64,000 nt of DNA from Nodosilinea sp. FACHB-131 (GCF_014695395.1 NZ_JACJOF010000024.1:52085-116084), one strand, 5' to 3'. Positions 1 to 9,679 are shown, counted from the stretch's first letter. Notes: generated from the sequence alone by a model not told the origin. Made by a program: numbers and translations.

Positions 1-26
1 TTGAAGACAGCGACAGCACTAGCCTA

Positions 27-1259
27 GTGGCCGACATGGCGATCGCCCCTGACTGCAATGTTCGACTATTTGCGGCCAGTGAAACGATTTTTGTCGAGGG
101 CAGCGCCGCCGATAAAGCCTACATTATTGAGTCGGGCTACGTTGAGATTTTCGTGGGTTCTGGCAACAATTCAATTCAGCTCAATGTTCTGGGGCCAGGG
201 GATATTTTTGGGGAAATGGGCATTATTGACGCCTCGCCTCGCTCGGCCTCGGCTAAAGCTCTTAGCCCCTGCCGCTGTATTGTGGTATCGGCAGCTCGAG
301 TAGCTGAGCGCATCGAGTCGTCGTCGCCAATGGTGCGGCTGTTTATCTCTATGTCGCTGCATCGCAACCGAGCCTACAATACCTACATCAAGGCTCTGGC
401 AAACCCTCACATGGGTCTGCCCAGCCCCGCTATAACTGAAAAAGCCTACGCTAAAAGTCAGCAACACCAGCAAATTTTAGACGACATCAAGCTAGAGTCT
501 GACCTGCAAAATGCCGTCCACAACGATGAGCTGTCGTTGGTGTATCAGCCCCTTCTTAATCTCACTACAGGAACCATTGTGGGCTTTGAATCGCTGCTGC
601 GGTGGCAGTGCCCTCAGCGCGGCTCTGTGACTCCTCTACGGTTTATTAGCTTGGCCGAAGAAACCTCGCTAATTTTGCCCATGGGCGACTGGATTTTAGA
701 TCACTCCTGCGCCGATCTGCGCCGTTTTCAAAAGCACTTGGAAAGCCGAGGTCAGAACCGCGCTGGCTTTTTTATTAGCATTAACATCTCAGTACGTCAG
801 TTCCAGCAGCCTGACTTTTTTGAGCGGTTAATTGCCTGCACTCAGCGCCATGGCGTTGAGGCCCAGCAGATTAAGCTAGAGGTGACGGAGCGGATCTTTT
901 TGAATGAAGCTGAGGCCATTGACTCCATCGGCAAGTGCCGCGCCGCCGGATTTGAGGTTTCCCTCGACGACTTCGGCACCGGCTACTCTAGTCTCAACTA
1001 TCTAGAGCGCTGCGAGATCGACTGTTTGAAAATTGATCAGTCGTTCATTCAAAAGTTGTGCAGCAGCGATCGCGCCAAAATTTTAGTCGGCTCGATTATC
1101 GATATCGCTCGCCAACTGGGTCTGCCCACCGTGGCTGAGGGCATTGAAACCCCTGCCCAGATGGCGGCTCTAAAATCGATGGGCTGTGACATTGGCCAGG
1201 GCTTTCTATTTAGCCCTCCCTTGCCGCTAAATGAGGCCCTGGCTCTGCTAGATCAGTAA
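27..1259 (+). CDS. Cyclic-nucleotide-binding / EAL-domain phosphodiesterase (5' end may lie outside window)
   Basis: Probable c-di-GMP phosphodiesterase under a CRP-like sensor domain. Residues about 12-105 form a cNMP-binding fold with a phosphate-binding-cassette-like stretch (FGEMGIIDASPRSAS). Residues about 150-410 are an EAL domain. It keeps ESL in place of EAL (E188), N253 in SINIS, LEVTE (E285), the DDFGTGYSSL loop (D314, D315), K335 and EGIE (E371), so hydrolysis of c-di-GMP is plausible. No signal peptide or membrane segment is seen, so it should be cytosolic. The start shown is GTG, with an ATG at base 36. The frame stays open back to base 3 with no stop, so the true start, or a further N-terminal domain such as REC, may lie upstream. 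Product family is certain; ligand and exact start are inference. Confidence 0.9.
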   Translation: MADMAIAPDCNVRLFAASETIFVEGSAADKAYIIESGYVEIFVGSGNNSIQLNVLGPGDIFGEMGIIDASPRSASAKALSPCRCIVVSAARVAERIESSSPMVRLFISMSLHRNRAYNTYIKALANPHMGLPSPAITEKAYAKSQQHQQILDDIKLESDLQNAVHNDELSLVYQPLLNLTTGTIVGFESLLRWQCPQRGSVTPLRFISLAEETSLILPMGDWILDHSCADLRRFQKHLESRGQNRAGFFISINISVRQFQQPDFFERLIACTQRHGVEAQQIKLEVTERIFLNEAEAIDSIGKCRAAGFEVSLDDFGTGYSSLNYLERCEIDCLKIDQSFIQKLCSSDRAKILVGSIIDIARQLGLPTVAEGIETPAQMAALKSMGCDIGQGFLFSPPLPLNEALALLDQ

Positions 1260-1275
1260 ACTTGAGCTAGATTCG

Positions 1276-1794
1276 CTAGCTGTTGCTGTAGCGCGATCGC
1301 CCCGTTGCCAGTGCCACCTGCCGAGTTGGCAACACACCCTTTTGGGCCAGGTAATCTTGCAGCTGTTGAGGTTTCATTTTGCACAGGTCTTTGGCCAGTT
1401 CTTGCACCTGCAATCGACCGCTCATTCCCGCTAAACAGGTGCGCAATGTGCCTAAAATCTGCGGCTCGGCCACTAGCACCAGAGTATTGAGATCATAAGC
1501 ATTAATCAATGCTTCCATCTGCGACCCAATGGCTTGGGCAAAGCGGCGCTCAAACTCAACTAGGTAGTTGTCCCGGCGATCGTCGTAGCTGTGGCCTCGG
1601 CTGCCGCTGCCCCGGTTGCGACTGGCTTTAGTGTTAGCCCCCAGGTCTTGATTGGAAACTTCTGCTGCTGAATTTAGCAGTTGGCAACGTTCGATCAAAT
1701 CGGGACCCGATTCTAACTCTGGCACTGCCACGGGCTCAAGGGTCAAAAACTTAGCTTTGGCACCATCTACTACGGCTACAAGAAAGCGAGTCAT
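1276..1794 (-). CDS. Host-attachment family protein (PF10116-like)
   Basis: 172-residue protein that starts with the strand typical of the family (MTRFLVAVVDGAKAKFL) and ends with an alpha/beta segment (LNTLVLVAEPQILGTLR). The middle, residues about 50-75, is a low-complexity Arg/Gly/Ser/Asp linker (NRGSGSRGHSYDDRRD). The family is named from proteins needed for attachment to host cells, but its fold resembles release-factor/archaeal nuclease-type domains and its role in cyanobacteria is unknown. It is convergent with the EAL gene, 16 bp away. The 356-bp region upstream probably holds its promoter. Family call is good; function is not claimed. Confidence 0.75.
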   Translation of the reverse strand: MTRFLVAVVDGAKAKFLTLEPVAVPELESGPDLIERCQLLNSAAEVSNQDLGANTKASRNRGSGSRGHSYDDRRDNYLVEFERRFAQAIGSQMEALINAYDLNTLVLVAEPQILGTLRTCLAGMSGRLQVQELAKDLCKMKPQQLQDYLAQKGVLPTRQVALATGRSRYSNS

Positions 1795-2150
1795 AAAGAA
1801 TCTCCCGTTGCTAGATTTGGTGGCATCCTAACAAGTTAAAAAGACCCTATGGGGCGCAAAGGTAAAGGTTAACTTCTTTTCGAAAATGGTCAAGGAATGC
1901 CGATAATTTAAGGGTATTTCTGTTGTCGTCAATGCCGTTTAACGTTGATTTAAGTAGTGTTTAGTGAATGAATATGAAGCATATTCATAAAGATCGCCTA
2001 TCGCTGATCGATGGATTTCGATCGCAAGGCTAACTGGCCTAATGGCTCAAACCCAATAGCGCAGAGCAAAAAAGTGGAATATTTAAGCTCAATCAAACCA
2101 GGCGATCGCCAGTGAGCGGCCTTAGGTTGGCAACAGTAAATCGGCAAGTT
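1795..2150. other. Intergenic region with a short perfect palindrome
   Basis: No gene is supported here. It is the upstream region of the host-attachment gene (minus strand) and lies beyond the 3' end of the PhoH gene. It holds a perfect inverted repeat at 1969-1987 (TGAATATG, 3-nt spacer, CATATTCA), which could be an operator. Confidence 0.5.
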
Positions 2151-3476
2151 CTACAACAGCATCGCGGCCCGCTCAGCCAGGCCCGATCGCTCCCCTTTAT
2201 TGAGCGTTATGTGCCCAGCTAGGGCTTCATCCTTAAACCGCTCGACGACGTAGGTTAGGCCGTTGCTAGAGGCGTCAACATAGGGGTTGTCGATCTGGTC
2301 GGGGTCGCCGGTCAGAACGATTTTGGTGCCTTCCCCAGCGCGGGTGAGAATAGTTTTGACCTCGTGGGGGGTGAGGTTTTGGGCTTCATCGACAATCAGG
2401 AACTGCTTGGGAATCGAGCGCCCCCGAATGTAGGTCAGCGCCTCAATCTGCAATAGCCCCTGGTCGATCATTTCTTCGTGGCCGCGCCGCCAGTGTTCAG
2501 GGCGACCCCGCATGTCCTGGGTGCCAAAGATGAGGTCGAAGTTGTCGTAGAGGGGCTGCATCCAGGGGTTGAGCTTTTCGCGCATATCGCCGGGTAGGTA
2601 GCCGATGTCGCGGCCCAGGGGCACGATGGGGCGAGCGATTAGCAGGCGCGAGTAGAGGCGCTCGTCGGCGACTTTTTGCACCCCGGCGGCGATCGCCAAC
2701 AGCGTTTTCCCCGTGCCCGCCTTGCCCACCAGGGTCACCATCGAGATCGAGTCTTGCAGCAGCAGCTCAAAGGCAAATCGCTGCTCGCGGTTGCGGGGCA
2801 GCACCCGCGATACCCCAGCGTGGGGTAGCTTGCTGAGGGGCACCAGCTTGCCGCTGCTGCCCTGCACCATCGCTAGTGCTGTGTGGTTCGGGTTTGACTC
2901 ATCGACCAGGGTCACGGCCTGGTTGGGGTGGAGGGGCACATCGAGCTTTAGGTAGCCGTTGCCAAACAGCTGGCTCATGGCCTCGGCGGAGGTCATCACC
3001 TCCAGGGTGCCGGTGTAGAGGTCGTCGTAGTCAATCTTGTCGGTTTCGTAGTCTTCGGCCACCAGCCCGACGGCATTGGCTTTAATGCGCAAGTTGGTAT
3101 CTTTGCTGACCAGCACCACGGGCATGTCGTGGTGGTGTTTGTACTCCATTGCCACGGCGAGAATAGCGTTGTCGCCCTGGTCGCCCTCCAGCTCGGCGGG
3201 CAGCTGCCGTAGGGTATCGCGGTGGCATAGGGCCACCTTGAGGGTGCCGCCCTTTTCTAAAGGAATGCCTTGCACCAGTGATCCCTGCTGGCGCAGCTCG
3301 TCTAGAGTGCGCGACACATAGCGGGCGTTGCGGCCGGTGTCGGCTGTGCCTTTTTTGAAGCGATCGAGTTCTTCAATGATGGTGATGGGTAACACCACAT
3401 CGTTGTCCTCAAACCTGAACATTGCCATCGGATCGTGAAGCAATACGTTGGTGTCGAGGACGAAAACTTTTTTCAT
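2151..3476 (-). CDS. PIN-domain PhoH-family ATPase
   Basis: Two-domain protein of 441 residues. The N-terminal PIN ribonuclease domain opens with KVFVLDTNVLLHDP. The C-terminal PhoH P-loop ATPase has Walker A GKAGTGKTLL and Walker B FLIVDEAQN, followed by TGDPDQIDNP. PIN-PhoH fusions of this length (the YlaK/PhoH2 type) are RNA helicase/ribonuclease enzymes in the members studied. The start ATG at 3476 puts the PIN strand immediately at the N-terminus, as usual for the family. It stands alone, with non-coding sequence on both sides. The family assignment is secure; the RNA substrate is unknown. Confidence 0.92.
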   Translation of the reverse strand: MKKVFVLDTNVLLHDPMAMFRFEDNDVVLPITIIEELDRFKKGTADTGRNARYVSRTLDELRQQGSLVQGIPLEKGGTLKVALCHRDTLRQLPAELEGDQGDNAILAVAMEYKHHHDMPVVLVSKDTNLRIKANAVGLVAEDYETDKIDYDDLYTGTLEVMTSAEAMSQLFGNGYLKLDVPLHPNQAVTLVDESNPNHTALAMVQGSSGKLVPLSKLPHAGVSRVLPRNREQRFAFELLLQDSISMVTLVGKAGTGKTLLAIAAGVQKVADERLYSRLLIARPIVPLGRDIGYLPGDMREKLNPWMQPLYDNFDLIFGTQDMRGRPEHWRRGHEEMIDQGLLQIEALTYIRGRSIPKQFLIVDEAQNLTPHEVKTILTRAGEGTKIVLTGDPDQIDNPYVDASSNGLTYVVERFKDEALAGHITLNKGERSGLAERAAMLL

Positions 3477-3836
3477 AGATGAGCAATAGTTGAGACGGTA
3501 CGCCTAACCCAGACCTTGAGGATGCAGGATATTGCAGCGTCAGTCTCTCGGCGAGGCTATTTTCAGGAACGATGGGCAGATGCCGCTTCCCTTGCAATGC
3601 AACAATTCTGGTTGAGCTGCGGGAAATAGTCGAAGACCGGCCAAAGGCCAACGCCCAGCGCCAATTCTAGAACGGCTGCTTAGACACTGTAGCGGATTTC
3701 TCTACCATTCCCGATAGGCGCCAGCAGGTAATCGAGCGCCAAACAGTTCCGGCTGCACCGGTCAGGTGATGGAAGGGCTGCCCGTCCTCGTTTACTATGG
3801 CCTATGAGCCCTCCCCAGTCACCGTTGGAGACCCCC
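3477..3836. promoter_or_regulatory. Divergent promoter region between phoH-like gene and proS
   Basis: About 360 bp between two divergent genes with no supported reading frame. It should contain both promoters, but I can point to no convincing -35/-10 pair. Short reading frames here lack family features. Confidence 0.4.
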
Positions 3837-5651
3837 ATGCGTCTATCCCAAATGCTGTTTGTCACCCTACGAGAAGATCCGGCAGAGGCCGAGATTCCTA
3901 GCCACAAACTGCTGCTGCGGGCGGGGTACATGCGTCGTGTTGCCAGCGGGGTCTACGCCTACCTGCCCCTGCTGTGGCGAGTGCTCAACAAGATCTCAGA
4001 TATTGTGCGCGATGAGATGAATATTACGGGCGCGCAGGAGTGCCTGCTGCCCCAGCTGCAACCGGCTGAACTGTGGCGCGAGTCGGGCCGGTGGGATACC
4101 TACACCAAGGCTGAGGGCATTATGTTCTCGCTGATCGATCGCCGCCAGCAGGAGGTTGGACTTGGCCCCACCCACGAGGAGGTGATTACTGCCATCGCCC
4201 GCGACATGGTGCGCTCCTACCGGCAGCTGCCCCTGCACCTTTACCAGATTCAAACCAAGTTTCGCGATGAGATTCGGCCTCGCTTTGGCCTCATGCGCGG
4301 GCGCGAGTTCATTATGAAAGACGGCTACTCGTTTCACACCAGTGAGAGCAGTCTGAAGGAAACCTACCAGGAGATGTACCAGGCCTACAGCAACATTCTG
4401 CGCCGCTGCGGGCTGGAATTTCGAGCGGTGGATGCGGACTCTGGGGCGATCGGCGGGTCGGGCTCCACTGAGTTTATGGTGCTGGCCGAGGCGGGCGAAG
4501 ACGAGGTGCTCTATACCGAAGACGGTAAGTACGCCGCCAACGTGGAGAAGGCCGTGTCGCGCCCAGTAGATTCGGTGCCCTCTACCTTTACTAAGTTTGA
4601 GAAGCTGGAAACCCCAAACACGCCCACGATTGAATCTCTGGCAAAGTTTCTCAAGTGCTCACCCACCCAGATCGTCAAGAACGTGCTGTATCAGGCGGTG
4701 TTCGACAACGGCCGGGTGGTGCTGGTGCTGGTCAGCCTGCGCGGCGACCAGGATGTCAACGACGTGAAGCTCACTAACGAACTCACTAAGCTGGCCGCCG
4801 ACTACGGCGGTGCCGCCGTGATCTCCCTAGGAGTGCCCGACGAAGACGCCCAGCGCCAGTGGGCCGCCAAACCTCTGCCCCTGGGCTACATGGCTCCCGA
4901 CCTGGGCGATGACTATATTAACGGCGGCAAAGAGGTGGAGCCCAAGTTTCTGCGCCTGGCCGATCGCACCGCCACCGACCTGAAAAACTTCGTCACCGGC
5001 TCAAACGAGGCGGGCTATCACGTGGTGGGCGGCAACTGGGGCAAGGAATTCACCCTGCCCAAACAAGTGGTGGATGTGCGCAAGGCGGCGGCGGGCGATC
5101 GTGCCCTGCATGACCCCAGCCAAACCCTGCAAACCGCGCGGGGCATTGAGATTGGCCACATCTTCCAGCTGGGCACTAAATACTCCCAGGCGCTAGGGGC
5201 CACCTTCACCGACGAAAACGGGGCCGAGCTGCCCCTGGTGATGGGCTGCTATGGGATTGGTGTGTCGCGTCTGGCCCAGGCGGCGGTGGAGCAGTCCTAC
5301 GATAAAAACGGCATTGTCTGGCCGGTGGCGATCGCGCCCTACCAGGCGATCGTGGTGATTCCCAACATGGGCGACGATTTGCAGGTCGAAGCCGCCAAGG
5401 CGATCTACAAAGAGCTGCTGTCAGTGGGAGTCGAGGCCCTGCTCGACGATCGCGACGAGCGGGCTGGGGTCAAATTTAAAGATGCCGATCTAATTGGCAT
5501 TCCCTACCGTATTGTTACCGGCCGGGCCTTGGGGGATGGCAAAGTGGAGGTAGTCGATCGGGCCACAGGCATTGTGCAGGAGGTGGCCCTGGCCGAGGTC
5601 GTTGCCCTGATCAAGGGCTGGATTGTCGACGAACTGCTGGCCAGCCGCTAG
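3837..5651 (+). CDS. proS: Prolyl-tRNA synthetase (bacterial type, with editing domain)
   Basis: Charges tRNA-Pro with proline in the cytosol. Class II aaRS features are visible: N-terminal [19 protein letters not shown], motif 2 around [17 protein letters not shown], motif 3 [10 protein letters not shown], and an anticodon-binding domain at the C-terminus ([18 protein letters not shown]). The long insertion of about residues 225-390 is the YbaK-like editing domain of bacterial-type ProS. The start was placed at ATG 3837 because family members begin MRLSQML; an upstream in-frame ATG at 3804 would add 11 residues with no conservation. At about 604 residues it has the usual length. It is followed after 32 bp by a DUF2993 gene on the same strand. 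Confidence 0.97.
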   Translation: MRLSQMLFVTLREDPAEAEIPSHKLLLRAGYMRRVASGVYAYLPLLWRVLNKISDIVRDEMNITGAQECLLPQLQPAELWRESGRWDTYTKAEGIMFSLIDRRQQEVGLGPTHEEVITAIARDMVRSYRQLPLHLYQIQTKFRDEIRPRFGLMRGREFIMKDGYSFHTSESSLKETYQEMYQAYSNILRRCGLEFRAVDADSGAIGGSGSTEFMVLAEAGEDEVLYTEDGKYAANVEKAVSRPVDSVPSTFTKFEKLETPNTPTIESLAKFLKCSPTQIVKNVLYQAVFDNGRVVLVLVSLRGDQDVNDVKLTNELTKLAADYGGAAVISLGVPDEDAQRQWAAKPLPLGYMAPDLGDDYINGGKEVEPKFLRLADRTATDLKNFVTGSNEAGYHVVGGNWGKEFTLPKQVVDVRKAAAGDRALHDPSQTLQTARGIEIGHIFQLGTKYSQALGATFTDENGAELPLVMGCYGIGVSRLAQAAVEQSYDKNGIVWPVAIAPYQAIVVIPNMGDDLQVEAAKAIYKELLSVGVEALLDDRDERAGVKFKDADLIGIPYRIVTGRALGDGKVEVVDRATGIVQEVALAEVVALIKGWIVDELLASR

Positions 5652-5683
5652 GACCAGCCCCCACCCACTCCCCAGGAGGAACC

Positions 5684-6520
5684 ATGGAACTGATCACCAT
5701 TATTCTCTCGGCCCTGCTGGGGGTGGCGGGTAGCGGCGGCGTGGTGGTCGACACCCTGGCCGAGGCCGCCCTGCGCAACCAGCTTGCCGAGGCCGAGACG
5801 TTGCAGGTGCGCATCGACAATGTGCCTAACTATCAGCTGGCCAGCGGCCGCATTGAGCACACTTGGATTGCCGCCCGGGGAGTCGAAACCCGTCAGCTAC
5901 CTGGCCTCCGCATCGACTCTATAGATATCGAAACCGATGCTGTAGATGTGGATCTTGGCCGTTTGCAGCAGGGGACGCTGGTGCTCGATGAACCCGCCCA
6001 GACCGCCCTGCGCCTGCGGCTCAACGACGACGATCTCAATGCGTTTTTGCAGTCGCCCCTGGTGCAGGGCTGGCTCGACACCCTAGAATTTACCCTGCCT
6101 GGGGCAGCAGGCCAGCGGGAGAGAAATCGCTACGGCCTGGCCAACCCGTCGCTGGAGTTTCTAGAGGGCGATCGCTTTCGCGTTGTGGTCGACCTGCAAG
6201 ACCGGGTGACCCAGGAGAATATTGCGATCGTGGTCGAGCTCGGACTGGCCATCCTCAACGGCCATCGGTTTGCCCTGGTTGACCCCACCATTACTGTTGA
6301 CGGTGAAGACACCCCACCCCAGCTGCTCGAATCGTTTGTGCAGGGCGCTCAGGAGCGCCTTACCCTGCGGCGACTGGAGGCACTGGGCGTAGTAGCCCGC
6401 GTCATTGACTTTAAAGTCCGAGACAATGAGCTAGACGTTGCCATCTTTGCCAAAATAGAGCCCACCTCCCCGCTCTTAATTCGGCAGCCAGCTCAAGAAG
6501 CTGTCCTCCCCCCACCCTAG
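5684..6520 (+). CDS. LmeA/DUF2993-family lipid-binding-like protein
   Basis: 278-residue cyanobacterial DUF2993 (LmeA-type) protein. Residues 1-20 form a hydrophobic helix (LITIILSALLGVAGSGGVVV) that may be a membrane anchor or signal. A repeating beta-rich segment follows (IDSIDIETDAVDVDLG, LRLRLNDDDLNAFL). Mycobacterial LmeA is a periplasmic phospholipid-binding protein involved in mannan elongation; the substrate here is unknown. A strong ribosome-binding site AGGAGG at 5674-5679 sits 4 bp before the ATG. It lies 32 bp after proS, so co-transcription is possible. Domain call is good; role is inference. Confidence 0.8.
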   Translation: MELITIILSALLGVAGSGGVVVDTLAEAALRNQLAEAETLQVRIDNVPNYQLASGRIEHTWIAARGVETRQLPGLRIDSIDIETDAVDVDLGRLQQGTLVLDEPAQTALRLRLNDDDLNAFLQSPLVQGWLDTLEFTLPGAAGQRERNRYGLANPSLEFLEGDRFRVVVDLQDRVTQENIAIVVELGLAILNGHRFALVDPTITVDGEDTPPQLLESFVQGAQERLTLRRLEALGVVARVIDFKVRDNELDVAIFAKIEPTSPLLIRQPAQEAVLPPP

Positions 6521-6572
6521 AGAAAGTTGGACTACCCTAGGCTAAGGTTGTGACCCCATTTGGACCCCCACC

Positions 6573-7268
6573 ATGGATCTCAAAAGCAAGCTAAGGCGTA
6601 TTCCCCTCGGCGTTTTGGCCGGATTAACTACTCTGGTAGTGGCCTCGGGTGGGTCTGTGGCGTGGTTTACCTGGCGTGCCATCAACCCCACGCCTCCGGT
6701 GGCAGAGTTTCCCAGCCTCGACATTGACCCCGACCCGATCATGACCGTGCCGGAGGTCACCACCCCTGCCGCACCGCCCAAGGTCGAGGACACCCCCTCC
6801 AAAGACCCAGTTAGCCAGCCTGCCCCGGCGGCAGAAGTTACTGGCCAGGTCTACTGGCTAAAGGACGAGGGTACAGGCTTTGCGCTGGTACCCCAGCCGA
6901 TTACCATCGCGGCTGATGCCTCCCCCTCGGAGAAAGTCACCGCCGCATTCAGCGACCTACTCTCTAAGTCGGGCGACCCGAGCCAGCAGGCGTTTACCAC
7001 AATTCCCGAAGAGACTCAGCTGATCGAGGCTTCAGTGGAGGCAGACGGGGTCCATGTTGACCTGTCGAGCAACTTTGAGGCTGGCGGCGGCAGCGCAGCA
7101 ATGGTGGGTCGCCTAGGCCAGGTGATCTACACCGCCACCGCCTTTGACCCCGCCGCCCCGGTGTGGATATCGGTGGATGGCAAGCCCTTGACCGTGCTGG
7201 GGGGCGAGGGCTTGGAGGTCAGCCAGCCCATGACCCGCAGTGATTTTGATGAGGGGTTTGGGCTATAG
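6573..7268 (+). CDS. GerMN-domain exported protein
   Basis: 231 residues. An N-terminal membrane anchor (about residues 12-33, LGVLAGLTTLVVASGGSVAWF) is followed by a Pro-rich linker (about residues 35-85). The GerMN domain follows (about residues 90-215), recognised by YWLKDEGTGFALVPQPI, a P-S-E-K-V-T-A-A-F helix and the closing strand PVWISVDGKPL. GerMN domains occur in spore-germination GerM and in envelope lipoproteins of non-sporulating bacteria. In cyanobacteria they are presumed to act in the periplasm near peptidoglycan. It is 53 bp downstream of the DUF2993 gene on the same strand. Specific function unknown. Confidence 0.8.
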   Translation: MDLKSKLRRIPLGVLAGLTTLVVASGGSVAWFTWRAINPTPPVAEFPSLDIDPDPIMTVPEVTTPAAPPKVEDTPSKDPVSQPAPAAEVTGQVYWLKDEGTGFALVPQPITIAADASPSEKVTAAFSDLLSKSGDPSQQAFTTIPEETQLIEASVEADGVHVDLSSNFEAGGGSAAMVGRLGQVIYTATAFDPAAPVWISVDGKPLTVLGGEGLEVSQPMTRSDFDEGFGL

Positions 7269-7400
7269 AAGAGTTCTAGAGCTTTTGCCTCGGCCTAGCT
7301 GCTGGAATCGTGGCGCTGGCAGAGCGTAACTAAAGCCAAAGTGCTCACCTATGGCGGAACGGTCTACAATAAGTACCCATGTTCCACCCTAGAGCGCTCT

Positions 7401-8033
7401 ATGGATCTGTTCTCTACGGCCCTGCCCCCCTGCCGTCTCGGCAAAGTGGTGAAGTCTAACTCCCACTGCGACTATGTAGTGCAGGTTGATGACGCCCAGG
7501 ATGTCTGTTCGCCACCAACGCCGGAAGACTGCGGCTTTGGTCAGTTTGTCAGCTTTGACAACGACAGCCGCCATTGGGCAGTGGGGCTGGTATACAACTC
7601 GCAGTTGTTCAACCCGCTATTTTTTAACAGCGGGCCACGGCTTTCTAGTGAGCCTGATCCTTTATTTACCCCCGATCTGGTGCAAGAGACTCGCACCCTG
7701 CTTGGGGTGGTGCTGGTAGGCACCTTAGAGGGCGAGGGCAATCAGCGCTATGGGAAACATGGTATTCCTCGTGTGGTGGTGCCTGCCAATACGCCGGTCT
7801 ATGGCCTGACGCCAGAGCAGGTGCACTGCTTTCACTGCAACGAAGATGGGCAGACGCAGTTTAGCTACTACAGCCATTTGCTCAGGTCGGGGGGCATGTT
7901 TGCCGCTCAACTTGCCCAGCAGGTGCTGGCCGAATTAGTAGAGAGTGGCTTGTTTACCGGAGCTGATCAAAAAGCGCTGATGGTGCTGGGTAAAGAGCTG
8001 AGCTGGAAAAACACTCTAGGGGCAATTCGATAA
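7401..8033 (+). CDS. Conserved cyanobacterial protein, HAS-barrel-like N-terminus
   Basis: 210 residues from ATG 7401. An upstream in-frame GTG at 7341 would add 20 residues without conserved character. The N-terminus (LGKVVKSNSHCDYVVQVDD, then GQFVSFDN...HWAVGLVYNSQLFNP) resembles the HAS-barrel found at the start of HerA-type proteins, but no P-loop follows. A helical C-terminus (MFAAQLAQQVLAELVESGL) replaces the ATPase. Residues HCFHCNED contain a CxxC-like pair (C-F-H-C) that could bind metal. The HAS-barrel link is a resemblance seen by eye; function unknown. Confidence 0.7.
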   Translation: MDLFSTALPPCRLGKVVKSNSHCDYVVQVDDAQDVCSPPTPEDCGFGQFVSFDNDSRHWAVGLVYNSQLFNPLFFNSGPRLSSEPDPLFTPDLVQETRTLLGVVLVGTLEGEGNQRYGKHGIPRVVVPANTPVYGLTPEQVHCFHCNEDGQTQFSYYSHLLRSGGMFAAQLAQQVLAELVESGLFTGADQKALMVLGKELSWKNTLGAIR

Positions 8034-8054
8034 TCAGGGCATTTGGAGTCTCCT

Positions 8055-8107
8055 GTAGGGGCAAACGGTCGTTTGCCCTGCTCAAATTCATGCTTCGATT
8101 CAGCAAA
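8055..8107. repeat. Interspersed hairpin repeat, copy 1 (partner at 37942-37993)
   Basis: The small palindrome GGGGCAAACGGTCGTTTGCCC is followed by a conserved tail CTCAAATTC....C.T.ATTCAGCAA. A near-identical unit lies at 37942-37993. Both sit shortly after the stop codon of a plus-strand gene. Confidence 0.7.
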
Positions 8108-8170
8108 CTCCGATAATTATGGGGCCGAAGTCAGTCGCTCTAACAATCTCCTAAGTTGGCAGGGGAGGCT

Positions 8171-8965
8171 CTACGCCAGGGTGGCTAGGCATAGCAGCAG
8201 GGTTTCGGTCCATTCCACCGTAGCTCCGTAGGTGTCGCCTGTGTGGCCCCCCAGACGACGATTTAGCCAGGCTCCTATGAGAAGGGAGAAGATCAGTCCC
8301 CCCGCCAGGCTGATACCGATGAGCAAAATTTGATCGGGCTGCTTCCAGAACCAGAAACCGTGTATCCCTAGGGCTAGCGCTAGCCCTAGCAGCCAGTCTT
8401 GGGGCGATCGCAAATGCTCCCGATGCAGTGCCCCTTTGCCCTCGGCACGCAGGTAGGGGTAGCGGGCGATCGCCACTACCTGACCCCAGCGACCCCACAC
8501 CATCGCTGCCACCAGCACCCAGCCGCGCCCGGTAGCTAACTCAGCCAAGGCCAGGGTTTTGAGGCCGAGAATGGCGATCGCTGCCATCACCCCAAAGGCG
8601 CCGCTGTGGCTGTCGGCCATCACCGCTAGACGCCGTTCAGGAGCCATCACTGCCAGACCGTCGGCGGTATCCATCGCGCCATCGAGGTGCAGGCCGCCAG
8701 TTAGCCACACCCCCAGCCCAATCACCAGCGCGCTGCGGGTTAGCGTCGGCATGCCTATCTGCGCCAGGGCCAAATCTATCGCCAATAAACCCAGGCCGAG
8801 GCCCAGACCCACTACTGGAGCCAGCGGGGCAATGCCCTCAAAGCGCGGCTCCCAGCCCGGCGGCAAAGGCAGCTTTGTGTAGAACAAGATGGATCCGCCC
8901 AGCCTGGCGAACCAGCCGGGGCGGGGGTAGGTTTCACCGGGTCGCGCGGGGGGCAATGGGGTCAC
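8171..8965 (-). CDS. cobS: Adenosylcobinamide-GDP ribazoletransferase
   Basis: Joins adenosylcobinamide-GDP to alpha-ribazole (phosphate) to make (pseudo)cobalamin, at the cytoplasmic membrane. The 264-residue protein has the CobS hallmark GGLHLDGAMDTADGL followed by M-A-D-S-H-S-G-A-F-G, plus several hydrophobic helices (APVVGLGLGLGLLAID, LLIGISLAGGLIFSLLIGAW). The FYTKLPLP motif near residue 30 is also typical. It stands alone and is divergent from the 151-aa gene at 9199. No cobalamin riboswitch core (GCCACTG) is visible in the 230 bp upstream. A second cobalamin gene, cbiD, is at 50 kb. Confidence 0.95.
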   Translation of the reverse strand: MTPLPPARPGETYPRPGWFARLGGSILFYTKLPLPPGWEPRFEGIAPLAPVVGLGLGLGLLAIDLALAQIGMPTLTRSALVIGLGVWLTGGLHLDGAMDTADGLAVMAPERRLAVMADSHSGAFGVMAAIAILGLKTLALAELATGRGWVLVAAMVWGRWGQVVAIARYPYLRAEGKGALHREHLRSPQDWLLGLALALGIHGFWFWKQPDQILLIGISLAGGLIFSLLIGAWLNRRLGGHTGDTYGATVEWTETLLLCLATLA

Positions 8966-9198
8966 GGATCCACCTCTGCGCTGTAGAAAAACATTTCGGC
9001 AAAATTACGGAGACTTCAGCATTCTGGCGGAATGCTTAGCAGTTGGACCTTTGGCAGAATTGTCTCAGGGTTTTCCACAGAGCTAAGCGATCGCTGGGCA
9101 GATCATTCCCAGCGATATCGAGTATCGTGGATATAGACCCACAGGAGCGATCGCCACGGGCCTTGCTCCACCCGCCAACGTAGCGTGGTTAAAAACCC

Positions 9199-9654
9199 AT
9201 GAATCACGAGCGTGCTAGTAATTTAAGCATCCCCGCTCCTTGTTTAATCGATAGCGGGGTCGTTGTCAACAAAAACGACATGCTCAGGCTACTGCAAGAC
9301 CTGGGACAGGTGCAGTACCGCCACTTTCAAGACGGCATCACGCTCTCCGAGGGCCAAGGACTGGTCATGGAGGTGTTCGCCGATGGGCAGCAGGCTACGC
9401 TCGTGGCCAATCATACACTCTATATCAACGTTTACAGCTTCGATTGCTTAGAAATTGGCAAAACCGACGCCGACGGCAACCATTTTGACCTGGTGCAAGA
9501 CAACCGACGACTGCGCCTGATCCCGCTGTCAGACCCGATGCACGAGCACATTACGCGATCGGTTAACACCGCCGCCTTCGAGGCCATGGTCGCCGACGCT
9601 CTCTCCGCCAGCTGGGACGCCTGCCTCGACGACGATCGCAACTTCCTTGAGTAG
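9199..9654 (+). CDS. Conserved hypothetical protein
   Basis: 151-residue acidic soluble protein of unknown family, with an alternating strand pattern (GQGLVMEVFADGQQATLVANHTLYINVYSFDCLEI). No signal peptide, membrane helix or catalytic motif is seen. A start at ATG 9199 gives 20 poorly structured residues; a later ATG (MLRLLQDLG) is also possible. It is divergent from cobS and convergent with the HicAB pair 25 bp downstream. Codon use matches its neighbours, so I believe it is real. Confidence 0.65.
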   Translation: MNHERASNLSIPAPCLIDSGVVVNKNDMLRLLQDLGQVQYRHFQDGITLSEGQGLVMEVFADGQQATLVANHTLYINVYSFDCLEIGKTDADGNHFDLVQDNRRLRLIPLSDPMHEHITRSVNTAAFEAMVADALSASWDACLDDDRNFLE

Positions 9655-9679
9655 AGTTAGCCTAGCTTTACTCAATCAA

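Noticed and set aside
3409..3931. Minus-strand frames over the proS promoter
   Set aside because: They overlap the real PhoH and proS starts and have no family features.
8966..9198. Cobalamin riboswitch upstream of cobS
   Set aside because: No GCCACTG core or matching flanks are visible.
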